Source: Sphingomonas sp. PP-CE-1A-559 (GTDB taxonomy: Bacteria; Pseudomonadota; Alphaproteobacteria; Sphingomonadales; Sphingomonadaceae). Taken from it: a stretch of DNA of 64,000 bases. The stretch spans positions 682,001 to 746,000 of the forward strand of contig NZ_SLYA01000001.1 in NCBI RefSeq assembly GCF_004340965.1. The letters are read 5' to 3'. Each line of letters starts with the position of its first letter. Within the stretch, counting starts at the first letter, position 1. Position numbers and translations under genes: made by a program. This document shows, piece after piece, positions 8,627 to 17,045 of this stretch. Below the pieces are notes generated by a model that did not search any database, had not been told where the DNA came from, and saw nothing but the letters and a program-made list of their open reading frames with translations.

Positions 8627-9298
8627 GGCGGGTTAAAGGTAAAGCCGGGGGAGGTAAGCCTCGCGCATCTCGGCGTGCTCTTTCTCGACGAACTCCCGGA
8701 GTTCCAGCGCGCCGTTCTCGATTCGCTGCGCCAACCGCTTGAGACGGGCACGGTCAGCGTCGCCCGTGCCAACGCGCACGTCACCTTTCCTGCGCGCGTA
8801 CAGTTGATCGCCGCGATGAACCCGTGTCGGTGCGGCCACCTCGGCGATGCGAGTCTGGCCTGCGCGAGAGCCCCGAAATGCGCCGCAGATTATCAGGCGA
8901 AGGTTTCCGGTCCGCTACTCGACCGAATCGACCTTCACATCGACGTACAGGCTGTCAGCGCCGCCGACCTGATTCTCCCGCCGCCGACCGAAGGCTCGGC
9001 TGAGGTTTCCGCTCGCGTTTCCGCCGCCCGGGCGATCCAGACCGAGCGATACCGCGACCACCCGGTACGCACGAACGCAGAGGCGGATGGCGCGCTGCTC
9101 GACTGCGTTGCCACGCCAGACGAAGCCGGTCGCAAACTTCTCGCTCAGGCCGCCGAAGCGATGCGTTTGACCGCGCGCGGCTACACCCGCATCCTCCGGG
9201 TGGCCCGCACCATCGCCGATCTCGCGGGCAGCGAGACGGTCGGCCGTATTCATGTCGCCGAAGCGCTAAGTTACCGCCGCCAACCGCCCCGCAACTAA
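8627..9298 (+). pseudogene. comM: comM (Mg chelatase-like AAA+ protein), 3' half left by transposon insertion
   Basis: From the first base after the transposon end, the frame reads GGLKVKPGEVSLAHLG and then VLFLDELPEF (Walker B), MNPCRCGHLGD, and a C-terminal Mg_chelatase_C domain ending YRRQPPRN. This is the C-terminal 223 residues of the roughly 500-residue ComM/YifB helicase, which promotes branch migration during natural transformation. The N-terminal Lon-protease-like domain and the Walker A half are missing; they should lie beyond the other end of the transposon. The insertion point, just before the PGEVSLAH block, is in the same part of the gene known as the landing site of AbaR-type resistance islands in Acinetobacter. 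The gene is therefore inactive here. Confidence 0.9.
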
Positions 9299-9355
9299 AG
9301 GCGCAACTAAACCCGCTTGCGGCGGACGAAAGCTTCGTCTAGCCAACCCGCCGCT

Positions 9356-9440
9356 GCCCCTGTGGCGAAATTGGTAGACGCGACCGACTCAAAATCGGTT
9401 GCCGCAAGGCATGCTGGTTCGATTCCGGCCAGGGGCACCA
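9356..9440 (+). tRNA. tRNA-Leu(CAA)
   Basis: An 85-nt cloverleaf with acceptor strands GCCCCTG (9356-9362) and CAGGGGC (9430-9436), discriminator A and encoded CCA at 9438-9440. The anticodon stem-loop is GACCGA-CTCAAAA-TCGGTT with anticodon CAA. It has a long variable arm (TGCCGCAAGGCA) of the class II leucine type and a TTCGATTCC T-loop. The gene is intact and its 3' end serves as the attachment site of the downstream island. Confidence 0.95.
9427..9440 (+). other. attL: 14-bp attachment core within the tRNA-Leu 3' end
   Basis: GGCCAGGGGCACCA ends the tRNA gene and is repeated exactly at 49173-49186. The integrase gene begins 160 bp downstream. Integrases of this class recombine at tRNA 3' ends and restore the tRNA, as seen here. 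Confidence 0.85.
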
Positions 9441-9463
9441 ACCACTAATTCCAACGCATCCCG

Positions 9464-9488
9464 ACCCGTCCCAAAAGGGGCGGGTTTC
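9464..9488 (+). terminator. Rho-independent terminator after tRNA-Leu
   Basis: ACCCGTCCC-AAAA-GGGGCGGGT forms a 9-bp stem (one G-U pair) with a 4-base loop, followed by TTTCG. It lies 24 bp after the tRNA, just inside the island. Confidence 0.6.
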
Positions 9489-9556
9489 GTTGGTTTTGCG
9501 GGGTTGTGCGCGGTCCCGTCGCGTCCCATTGTTACCCAATGCAGCGACGATTGTTT

Positions 9557-9597
9557 GGGGGCACTTCGGGGGCACTGGTTTCCGTGCTTGGGGGCAC
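9557..9597 (+). repeat. GGGGGCAC direct repeats inside the left island end
   Basis: Three copies start at 9557, 9568 and 9590 (spacings 11 and 22 bp), between attL and the integrase start. Two more copies in the same orientation lie near attR. They are candidate integrase arm-binding sites, or part of the integrase promoter region. Confidence 0.5.
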
Positions 9598-9600
9598 CGG

Positions 9601-10866
9601 ATGCTGACGGATACGGCTATCAAGAAGGCGAAGCCGAAGGAGAAGGCTTACAAGCTGGGCGACTCCGGCGGGCTATATTTATTTATTATGCCGAGCGGCT
9701 ACCGCAGCTGGCGCATGAAATTCCGTTTTGGCGGCAAGGAGAAGCGTCTGGTGTTCGGTTCGTATCCGGACACGACGTTGATCCAGGCGCGCGCCATGCG
9801 GGAGAACGCGGCGAAGCTATTGCGCGAGGGCATCGACCCTTCCGTCCACAAGGTGCAGCAGGCTGCGGCGCAGGTTGCGCGCGTCGGTGCCACGTTCAAG
9901 ACGATCGCCGAGGATTGGTTAGCCAGCCAGGACGCGACCTGGTCGAAGCGATATGCGCAGAACGTGAAGAACAGCTTCGTGCAGGACGTCTACCCGAAGC
10001 TCGGGCATCTGCCGATCGACGCGATCACTACGCCGCTGGTGCTGAAGGTTCTCCGTCCGGTCGAGGAACGCGGGGCGGTCGAGACGGCACATCGTATCCG
10101 ACAGCGGATCTCGGAGGTGTTTGCCCGCGCGATCGGGAGCGGCATCGTCGCGGCGGATCCCGCTGCGGTCGCGCAACGCGCGTTGTCACCGATCAAGCGT
10201 GGCAAGCAGCCAGCCGTACGGACCGTCGAAGCCGCGCGTATCGTGCTGCGCAAGGTCGAGCAGCAGCCAGCCCATCCGCTAACCAAGCTCGCGTCGCGTT
10301 TCCTGTCGCTTACAGCGGTACGGTCGGGCGTGCTGCGGATGGCCGAGCCGAAGGAATTCGAGGGCTTGGACGGGCCGGAGCCGCAGTGGCGTATTCCTGC
10401 CGCCAAGATGAAACTGGTGGTGGATCAGAAGGAGGATGCAGCCTTCGAGTTCATCGTTCCTCTGTCGCGCCAGGCGGTCGAGACGATAAAGGTCGCGATG
10501 GAATTTGCGGGGAAGGGGCCGCTGATCTTTCGCAGCGTGCGCCATCCCAGAAGGCCGCTCAGCGACAGCACGCTGAGCAAGGCGTATCGCGAGGCTGGAT
10601 TTACGGGGATCCACGTTCCGCACGGCTGGCGGTCGACGTTCTCCACGGTGATGAACGAGCTGGCGGGCGTGGAGAGCAGAGTCGGGGATCGCGCGATCAT
10701 CGATCTGATGCTGGCACATGTGCCGGGCAACACCGTCGAGGCCGCGTACAATCGTGCGGCATACATGCCGCGCAGGCGCGAGCTGGCGCAGGAATGGGCG
10801 GATATGCTGGTCCAGGACCTCGCGCCGCTGGAATCGTTGCTTGCGGGGCTCAGGCAACACGCCTGA
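9601..10866 (+). CDS. int: Tyrosine integrase, P4/DUF4102 type
   Basis: 421 residues from ATG 9601 (MLTDTAIKKAKPKEKAYKL). The N-terminal segment GDSGGLYLFIMPSGYRSWRMKF is the DUF4102 arm-binding domain typical of island integrases. The catalytic domain shows the first Arg in LTAVRSGVLRM, the HGWR box (His-x-x-Arg), the LAHVPG turn and the Tyr in VEAAYNRAAYM. All are present, so it looks functional. The frame is open further upstream, but that part runs through the GGGGGCAC repeats and is unlikely to be translated. It catalyses insertion and excision at the 3' end of tRNA-Leu. The next gene starts 20 bp after its stop. Confidence 0.93.
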   Translation: MLTDTAIKKAKPKEKAYKLGDSGGLYLFIMPSGYRSWRMKFRFGGKEKRLVFGSYPDTTLIQARAMRENAAKLLREGIDPSVHKVQQAAAQVARVGATFKTIAEDWLASQDATWSKRYAQNVKNSFVQDVYPKLGHLPIDAITTPLVLKVLRPVEERGAVETAHRIRQRISEVFARAIGSGIVAADPAAVAQRALSPIKRGKQPAVRTVEAARIVLRKVEQQPAHPLTKLASRFLSLTAVRSGVLRMAEPKEFEGLDGPEPQWRIPAAKMKLVVDQKEDAAFEFIVPLSRQAVETIKVAMEFAGKGPLIFRSVRHPRRPLSDSTLSKAYREAGFTGIHVPHGWRSTFSTVMNELAGVESRVGDRAIIDLMLAHVPGNTVEAAYNRAAYMPRRRELAQEWADMLVQDLAPLESLLAGLRQHA

Positions 10867-10885
10867 TCCTGGAGGGGGCAGTGGC

Positions 10886-11599
10886 ATGACCGCGCGCTCC
10901 CTTTTCAAGATCGTCGGCGGTAAAGCCGCGAAGGGGCATCGCACAGGGCAACCCGTACGCCGCAGCAGCTATCGCGCCGGCGAGCGCGAGCAGCGGTACT
11001 GGAGGCCATTCAACAAGGCAGAACGCAACGCGCGCATGCGCGCTGCCGAAACCTACGACCGAAAGCACAAGATCGCGGGCAAGCGTAACGGTCCGCTGGG
11101 CGCGATCGGCGTCGACGTGCTGCGCGAGCTGATGCGAATGATCGACTTCAAGACGGGTAGGCTCGAACCCGCCATCGCAACGCTGGCCGATCGGTTGCGC
11201 CGTTCGCGCGGCGCGATCGTCAGCGCGCTCGCGCGTCTCAAGGATCACGGTTTCATCAACTGGATCCGGCGGTTCGAACCGATCGAAGACCCCGACGCCT
11301 TCGGTCCCCAGGTGAAGCAGGTGACCAACGCGTATTGGTTTGGCCTACCGAAGGAAGCGGCCGACATGGTCCGCCGGATGATGGGCAAGGGGCCGATGCC
11401 GGACGACGAGGTAACCCGTAGGAAGGCCAACGAGGAGGAAACCGCGGCGATGCTGGCGACGATCTCGGCCGAGGACCTGGCGGCATTCCGTGCCGGCAAC
11501 GAGTCCCCTCTCGCGAAAGCTCTCGCTTCGCTAGGCCGTCGCGTCGACCTCTGTAACGCGAATTCACTGGGTGGTCAGAACCCGACCCTACAAGGTTAA
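10886..11599 (+). CDS. Winged-helix, replication-initiator-like protein
   Basis: 237 residues from ATG 10886, with a strong GGAGGGGG ribosome binding site at about 10871-10878. A basic N-terminal region (RRSSYRAGEREQRYW) precedes a winged-helix domain of HTH_36 type: IGVDVLRELMRMIDF, then LEPAIATLADRLRRSRGAIVSALARLKDHGFINWI. Proteins of this layout are found as plasmid- or island-borne replication proteins or as regulators next to integrases in alphaproteobacteria. It follows the integrase and precedes a repeat-rich, gene-free zone that could be its DNA target. The rep function is inference; a transcriptional role is the alternative. Confidence 0.6.
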   Translation: MTARSLFKIVGGKAAKGHRTGQPVRRSSYRAGEREQRYWRPFNKAERNARMRAAETYDRKHKIAGKRNGPLGAIGVDVLRELMRMIDFKTGRLEPAIATLADRLRRSRGAIVSALARLKDHGFINWIRRFEPIEDPDAFGPQVKQVTNAYWFGLPKEAADMVRRMMGKGPMPDDEVTRRKANEEETAAMLATISAEDLAAFRAGNESPLAKALASLGRRVDLCNANSLGGQNPTLQG

Positions 11600-12720
11600 A
11601 TATAATAGGAACGCCGTTGGCGTGCGCAGATTTCCTGCTCCACCAAGCCCCGAGGCCCCGAACCCAACAGGTTCAACATCCAGCGACCGCGGGTGAGCGT
11701 GCCGGCTTGCGCCGTCCCGTGCATCCTGGGGAGGATGCGCAAAATCGGTGCCAGATCGGCAACGCACGTCGGGCTTGCTGAAACGCTCGAGGTGCATCAA
11801 AACGCAACAGGCCGGACGACCCAGACCAGCCGTGGAAGCCACGGTTTCACGCCGTGCTGCATCAATCCCGCCGACTGCATCGAAAGCCACACAAAAAGCT
11901 CGCGGGCGAGGCGGGGGTTCTTGCGCGGTATTTGGGGTAATGAGACGAGAGAGCCACGAGGCGGCCTAGGAGGGGGGGGCGAGGTGAGGGGATTGATTCG
12001 ACACGCGGGGCCGGGGTGCCAGTGTCGCTGGGGTGCCGGGGCCTTGCCCAAACGCCTCGCGACTCCCACTCCCCACAAGCTGTACCCCGGCCACAACCAA
12101 AGTGCACCAAACTGCACCCACGCCGCGCCGGTTCTAAACGCCGCGCGCCCCAGGACCTGGGCCGGCTTCCGGCCGGTCTGGGATTGCACCTTTTGCGACA
12201 CAGAAAGTACGCGGGCGAGGCGGGGGGATAAGCGTGTTAAATGGGGGTTGCGGGTGCATCGGTTCGCATCACCGCAGGATGAATCATGGCGCCGTGGGGG
12301 CCAAGTGTTTATTCCGCCGCGCATCAGATACCCCGACTGCATCAAAAGGCACATGGCAAGCTAACGGGCGAGGCGGGGGGCTTGCGCCGTATGAGGGTGT
12401 GCAACTTGGAACCGACGAAATTGTTGGAAAGCGGAAGGGCCGCTTTCGGCGCTGAGGTGGTGTAAGCGGTCGTTCGTTCACCCGCGGTGGTACAGCAGCT
12501 TGTCCTAGAAGTGGACGTTCGACGCGGGCTGCCTTGATGCTGAAAGCCGTCGTTAGCCTGCTCAGCTCACCGGCGTTCGCTGCTGGGTAGCCTGCCGGAT
12601 CCTCGGGTCTATAGAGACGGAGAGCTCGACTATGCCGGTCTCGAAACGATTTGTTCGCAGAATGGCTGGATAGAGAGGGCGCGCCGACGCGGCTAAAAAT
12701 TTCGCACGTCCCTAAAGATC
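11600..12720. other. Gene-free zone with G-rich imperfect repeats
   Basis: I see no convincing gene in these 1.1 kb; the open frames here run opposite each other through biased sequence. The zone holds three copies of a G-rich motif (listed separately) and long G/C-runs around 11970-12060. It lies between the replication-like gene and the defence operon. A replication origin, a regulatory region or decayed sequence are all possible. Confidence 0.5.
11901..12380 (+). repeat. Three GCGGGCGAGGCGGGG-type repeats
   Basis: CGCGGGCGAGGCGGGGG occurs at 11901-11917, CGCGGGCGAGGCGGGGGG at 12210-12227 and ACGGGCGAGGCGGGGGG at 12364-12380. The first and third copies also share upstream text (GACTGCATC followed by AAAGCCACA or AAAGGCACA). 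Spacing is irregular (309 and 154 bp). They are not CRISPR-like: there are no regular spacers. Iteron-like binding sites for the nearby winged-helix protein are one reading. Confidence 0.5.
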
Positions 12721-12726
12721 TTGAAG

Positions 12727-13278
12727 ATGCGTAAGATGCCATACATTATGTATGACATGATTGACGAAGCAAGCACCATTTCAGCGGCCCAATGTCGGGC
12801 GGCACGCGCACTTTTGGAATGGAGCCAAGAGCAATTGGCGGTCAATGCCCGCGTCGCACGGCCAACCATCGCCGACTTCGAGCGCAGCACGCGCTTTCCC
12901 ATGCGCAACAATCTTCTTTCGATGATCAGCGCTTTCGAGGCAGCCGGCATCGGTTTCATCGCGGAGACGGACAGCGATGGGGCGGGAGTCCGGTTTCGTC
13001 ACGTCGAACTCGAGTATAGCAAGTCGCTCAAGGTGCGGGGCGACGATTTGGTCGTCGCGGCCAAATATCGCGGCGTCCGGATCGATATTGTCGTACCCGC
13101 AGAACTGCTCGACGACATCGATCGCACGCCAGTCGGGACGATCGAAACCCGGCGCCATTCGGCACAGGAGCATCTGCATCAATTGCTCGTCGCAGCCGAA
13201 CGTCACTTGCAGCGGACCGGGGCGGGGGGCGCAGAGATTGTTCTGACGGTCGGCGATTTTCCGGACGGTACATTCTGA
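12727..13278 (+). CDS. XRE-family regulator heading the nuclease/STAND operon
   Basis: About 183 residues. Residues 20-75 form a helix-turn-helix of the type ISAAQCRAARALLEWSQEQLA...ARPTIADFERSTR, common in small alphaproteobacterial XRE regulators. The C-terminal 100 residues (GDDLVVAAKYRGVRIDIVVPAELLDDI) form a separate domain that I do not recognise; it might sense a ligand or pair with the downstream proteins. ATG 12727 is preferred over TTG 12721, though neither has a strong ribosome binding site. Its TGA overlaps the ATG of the next gene by one base (TGATG), so the two are translationally coupled. This suggests either autoregulation of a defence operon or a component role. Confidence 0.75.
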   Translation: MRKMPYIMYDMIDEASTISAAQCRAARALLEWSQEQLAVNARVARPTIADFERSTRFPMRNNLLSMISAFEAAGIGFIAETDSDGAGVRFRHVELEYSKSLKVRGDDLVVAAKYRGVRIDIVVPAELLDDIDRTPVGTIETRRHSAQEHLHQLLVAAERHLQRTGAGGAEIVLTVGDFPDGTF

Positions 13279-16200
13279 TGGCGAGCGTCGCGGGTACCCC
13301 GGTGGTCCGGGCTCCGATGCGCGCCGGCGGTCGGGCGACCGAGGCGGGCATGGCGTTCCAAGCCGAGGTCGCCACCTGGATAGCTGCACATATCCTTGCC
13401 CGATTGCCGATCGGTGGACGTTTCGGGATTAACAATGTTGCGCTCCCGACCGCGATCCGGCTCGAAACCGGCGAGGGCCTCGATGATATCGAAGTGACCC
13501 AGTCCGATGGAGGCGCCATCCAGCTTCAGTGCAAAACGACTGCGACGCTTGCGACCGGCGAGAAAGCGCCGCTGACAAAGACCGTAGGCCAACTTGCGCG
13601 GAGCGTCGCGGACGCCAAACAGGGCGCTGGGTTGCCCAACCTTACGAGCAATGTCGCGGTCCTCGCGGTCCATGCGCGGGCTGCTGCGACGCTCGACAAG
13701 CTTGAGAGCGGCCTGCGCGCCTTCGATCTCGGCGGCGCCTGGGACATTACGCTCGCCCAGCGTAATCTTGCGGAACTGACCGCTCTTGACGCATTCGCGA
13801 CGATCGCTCGGCCGGCATGGCAGACGCACCGCGGTATTACGGCGTCCAGTGACGACCTTGTCGACATGGCACGCATCTTCGGCGTGCGTCGCTTCAACAT
13901 GGACGAGGGCGAGGCCGACTGGCGCGAAGCGTCGCGCATTCTCGGGCGTAACGTGTTTGGCGACGAGGCCGCTGGCGACGCCCCGCTCCGCGACCTCAAG
14001 GGTATCGTCCGCGCGTTGATCGGAAATGGCGCCCCGGCCGATCGGTCCGGCTTGCTGCGCGCCTTGCGGACATTGGGATATGCCGACATCGCACCGGCGG
14101 ATTTCGCAGCTGATATCGCGCGTCTTGGGGCGGCGACGGATCAGGAACTGGAACGTCTCGCACGCCATACGCGCCTGCCGATCGCAGGCGGTCTCGCGCT
14201 GGCACGCGGAAGCGACGGCCCTCTGGACGCGGCCATTCAGGCCGGGTCGATGCTAGTGATCGGTGAGCCCGGTGCCGGCAAGACCGGAGCGCTCGTCGGC
14301 AGCGCAAGACGCCAGCGTGATGCGGGCGACGCACTCGTTTTCCTGTCGGTTGATCGCTTTCCCGGCGTCGCCATTGCCGCGGACCTGCAATCCGAACTCG
14401 GTCTAGGGCACCCGCTTCTCGACATTCTCGCCGCCTTTCCGGGCGCGGGGCGCAAAATCCTGATGATCGATGCGCTCGACGCCGCGCGCGGCGGCCCGGC
14501 CGAAGCAGTGTTCGCGACCCTCATCGAAGCGGTGAGCAGCCGGCTCGACGATTGGATCGTCATCGCGTCGATCCGGACCTTCGACCTTCGCAACGGCCGC
14601 CGCTATCGGTCGGCGATGGCGGGCGCCCCGCCGGACCCTCATCATGCCGATCCGATGCTCGCGAGTGTTCGGCACTTTCTCGTGCCGCGCCTCGCGGAAA
14701 CCGATCTGAGAAACCTTAGCGGCGCGTCGTCCACGCTCGCCGACCTGTTCGCGGCTGCCCCGCCTCCACTGCTGGTTTTGCTCCACAATATCTTCAACCT
14801 GTCGCTTGCCGCACAGTTGCTGTCCGATGGCGCGAGTCCGGCGAGCTTTGGGGCGATACGCAGTCAATCGGGGCTCATTGACGCTTATGAGGACGAGCGG
14901 CTCAGTTCGACACTGATGCAGCAAGCGGCGGCGAGAACTGTCGGGGAGATGGCAGCGCGAGGCGCGCTTGCGATCCGCAAAGTGCTCGTGGCACATGCAT
15001 CGCTGGATGCCGTCATCCAGTCGGGCGTGCTGGCCGAGGCCGGCGACCTCGTCAGCTTTACGCACCATGTTCTCTTCGACCATGTCGCCGGCCGCTTCTT
15101 CCTCGAATGGGATATTCCCACCCGGCTGATCGTGCAGGTCAGCGGCGACAGTTCGCGCGCCCTGATGCTCGCGCCGGCACTACGCTTTTCGGTCGAGCGG
15201 CTGTGGCGCGGCGATGCGCCGGGCCGGCCCGCGAGCTGGGCTCTTATCTGTACCATCTTCGCTGCCCCGAACATCGATCCGGTCGTCGCCAATGTCGCGT
15301 TGCGGACCGCCGTCGAAAATGTCGAGACTTCGGCCGATATCGATGGCCTCGTCGCCCGCATCGCATCCGATCCCGCCGCCGCGGGGCTGGCGACCATGCT
15401 GGCGCGCCTCTCGCGCTTCGTCGGTATCGAGATCGATACGGCCGGGTCGGTAGGGCCGGATCATGCGCTCGCCTGGGCGACCTTGGCAGCGGCCTCCATA
15501 GCCCAAGCCGATAGGGCGCTGAGCGATCCAGCGCGTTTCCTACTCCATGCCCTGTTCGACAAGGCGGACTTCTCGGATCCTGCTTTGCTTGCGGTGTTCG
15601 GAACGGCGGCGCGCGCCTTGCTGACCTTCGCTTGGGCGAGCGATCCGCCAATGCCCTCGACGGTCACCAACGCGATCCGGTTTACCGGGCTTAGCTTCGC
15701 ATCGGACCCTGCGGCGTCGCAAACCCTGCTTGACCGCATCCTGCGTGAGCCGCACTTTTCGGCGCATGCCGATCAGGAGGCGACTTGGCTCGCAGAGCAG
15801 ATTTTGCCGATCGCGCGATCGAAGCCGGACTTTGCCGGCGAGATATACCGCACCTTGTTCACTCAGCAGATTACCGACGACGGCACATCCTGGCTTGGCG
15901 GCGCGCCGAGCCGGATCATGCCGCTTTCGTCGAACCGCCGACAGGATTACCAGCATTGCCGCTGGCATCTCGGCGGCGCGTTGCGCGACTTTCTATCGAT
16001 CTCGGTCACACATGCCACCCGCGCACTAATTGACGCGACACTGGGAAAGAGGTTGAGCGATGGCTTCGCCGAGGGTGACAGTATCGTCGTGGCGTTCCCC
16101 AACGGGACGAGCTTCGCACTCGCCGACCGCGATTACGGGATGGAAGCTTGGGACGAGCCCGACGAGGATCGGCCGGTCCAGGACGACGATATGGTCGCGC

Positions 16201-17045
16201 ATTTCGTGAGCTTTCTGCGCGCCGCAGATCTGGATGACTATCGCGCGGCTGTGCTCGCGGCAGCCTCGGAACGAAGTTCGGGGACCGTGTGGTCCCGCAT
16301 CCTCGGGGTGGGTGCCGAGCGCGAGACCGATATCCGCGTCATGCTTTGGCCCTATGCGACCCACCCCGAGTTGCTGCGCCATTCCGACACGCTTCGCGAT
16401 GCTGTCCGCCTGATCGCCGCCGCTTATCCCGATCGCGATCTGTCGTCGCGGCAGGCATTCGAAGAGCAGGCACTGGCGTTCGACACATTCGAAGACGAAT
16501 ATGAGCGCGCGCACTGGCGGCGGACACTCGGTCGTGTGCTCGGTCTCGTGCCCGACGTGCTGATCGCGACCGACGGAATGCGCAACCTGCGCACCGAGCT
16601 CGAGGCCGGCGAGGGGCTCGAGGACAATACGCCGCTTAGCAGCTTCAAAGTCAGTTGGGGCGAACATACGGGCTATTATCGCGAGATGCTGACGCGCGAG
16701 GGCGCTGATCTCGAGAACGGTCCCGAGGGCGCCGTCCTCGCTGCGTCGGACGCATTGCATGCGCTGGTCGGCGGCACCCCATCGGCGAGCGATGTGCCGG
16801 CGCTGGCCCAACTGTGGGCCGATACGATCGCGCTGGTCGGTCAGCTTGATACGCATGGCGATGACCTGCATGACCGCATCATTCGCTCTGCCTGGGGGCA
16901 TGTCTCAAACGCGGTCGAGCGGCTTGCGGAGAGCCCGGCTTATCAGCCAGGCGATGACGGCCTGCCATCGCTCGACGTCCTGATGGCATTGCTCGACCGA
17001 TTGTCGGCCAGCGTGTTTCCGGAAGTGAAGGAAACACAGGCGTGA
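13278..17045 (+). CDS. Cap4/DUF4297-like nuclease fused to STAND-type NTPase
   Basis: 1,255 residues. The N-terminal 130 residues carry a PD-(D/E)XK-like nuclease pattern: Glu30 in FQAEVATW, Asp70 in GLDDIEVTQ and Gln84-x-Lys86 in IQLQCKTT. The Q-x-K variant is seen in Cap4/DUF4297 nucleases of defence systems. A P-loop GEPGAGKT follows at residues 329-336 and Walker B ILMIDALD around Asp398. Then comes the STAND-like winged/helical part (SFTHHVLFDHVAGRFFLEWD near residue 600) and long helical repeats to the end. Known families with effector nuclease, STAND NTPase and sensor repeats (Avs-like) detect phage proteins and cut DNA; the same role here is inference. It is coupled on both sides to its neighbours. 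Confidence 0.8.
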   Translation: MASVAGTPVVRAPMRAGGRATEAGMAFQAEVATWIAAHILARLPIGGRFGINNVALPTAIRLETGEGLDDIEVTQSDGGAIQLQCKTTATLATGEKAPLTKTVGQLARSVADAKQGAGLPNLTSNVAVLAVHARAAATLDKLESGLRAFDLGGAWDITLAQRNLAELTALDAFATIARPAWQTHRGITASSDDLVDMARIFGVRRFNMDEGEADWREASRILGRNVFGDEAAGDAPLRDLKGIVRALIGNGAPADRSGLLRALRTLGYADIAPADFAADIARLGAATDQELERLARHTRLPIAGGLALARGSDGPLDAAIQAGSMLVIGEPGAGKTGALVGSARRQRDAGDALVFLSVDRFPGVAIAADLQSELGLGHPLLDILAAFPGAGRKILMIDALDAARGGPAEAVFATLIEAVSSRLDDWIVIASIRTFDLRNGRRYRSAMAGAPPDPHHADPMLASVRHFLVPRLAETDLRNLSGASSTLADLFAAAPPPLLVLLHNIFNLSLAAQLLSDGASPASFGAIRSQSGLIDAYEDERLSSTLMQQAAARTVGEMAARGALAIRKVLVAHASLDAVIQSGVLAEAGDLVSFTHHVLFDHVAGRFFLEWDIPTRLIVQVSGDSSRALMLAPALRFSVERLWRGDAPGRPASWALICTIFAAPNIDPVVANVALRTAVENVETSADIDGLVARIASDPAAAGLATMLARLSRFVGIEIDTAGSVGPDHALAWATLAAASIAQADRALSDPARFLLHALFDKADFSDPALLAVFGTAARALLTFAWASDPPMPSTVTNAIRFTGLSFASDPAASQTLLDRILREPHFSAHADQEATWLAEQILPIARSKPDFAGEIYRTLFTQQITDDGTSWLGGAPSRIMPLSSNRRQDYQHCRWHLGGALRDFLSISVTHATRALIDATLGKRLSDGFAEGDSIVVAFPNGTSFALADRDYGMEAWDEPDEDRPVQDDDMVAHFVSFLRAADLDDYRAAVLAAASERSSGTVWSRILGVGAERETDIRVMLWPYATHPELLRHSDTLRDAVRLIAAAYPDRDLSSRQAFEEQALAFDTFEDEYERAHWRRTLGRVLGLVPDVLIATDGMRNLRTELEAGEGLEDNTPLSSFKVSWGEHTGYYREMLTREGADLENGPEGAVLAASDALHALVGGTPSASDVPALAQLWADTIALVGQLDTHGDDLHDRIIRSAWGHVSNAVERLAESPAYQPGDDGLPSLDVLMALLDRLSASVFPEVKETQA

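Noticed and set aside
9399..10889. A 496-codon frame beginning inside tRNA-Leu and overlapping the integrase
   Set aside because: It is out of frame with the integrase motifs and is Gly/Arg-rich shadow sequence.
11901..12380. CRISPR array from the three G-rich repeats
   Set aside because: Spacing is irregular (309 and 154 bp), repeats are imperfect, and no cas genes are present.
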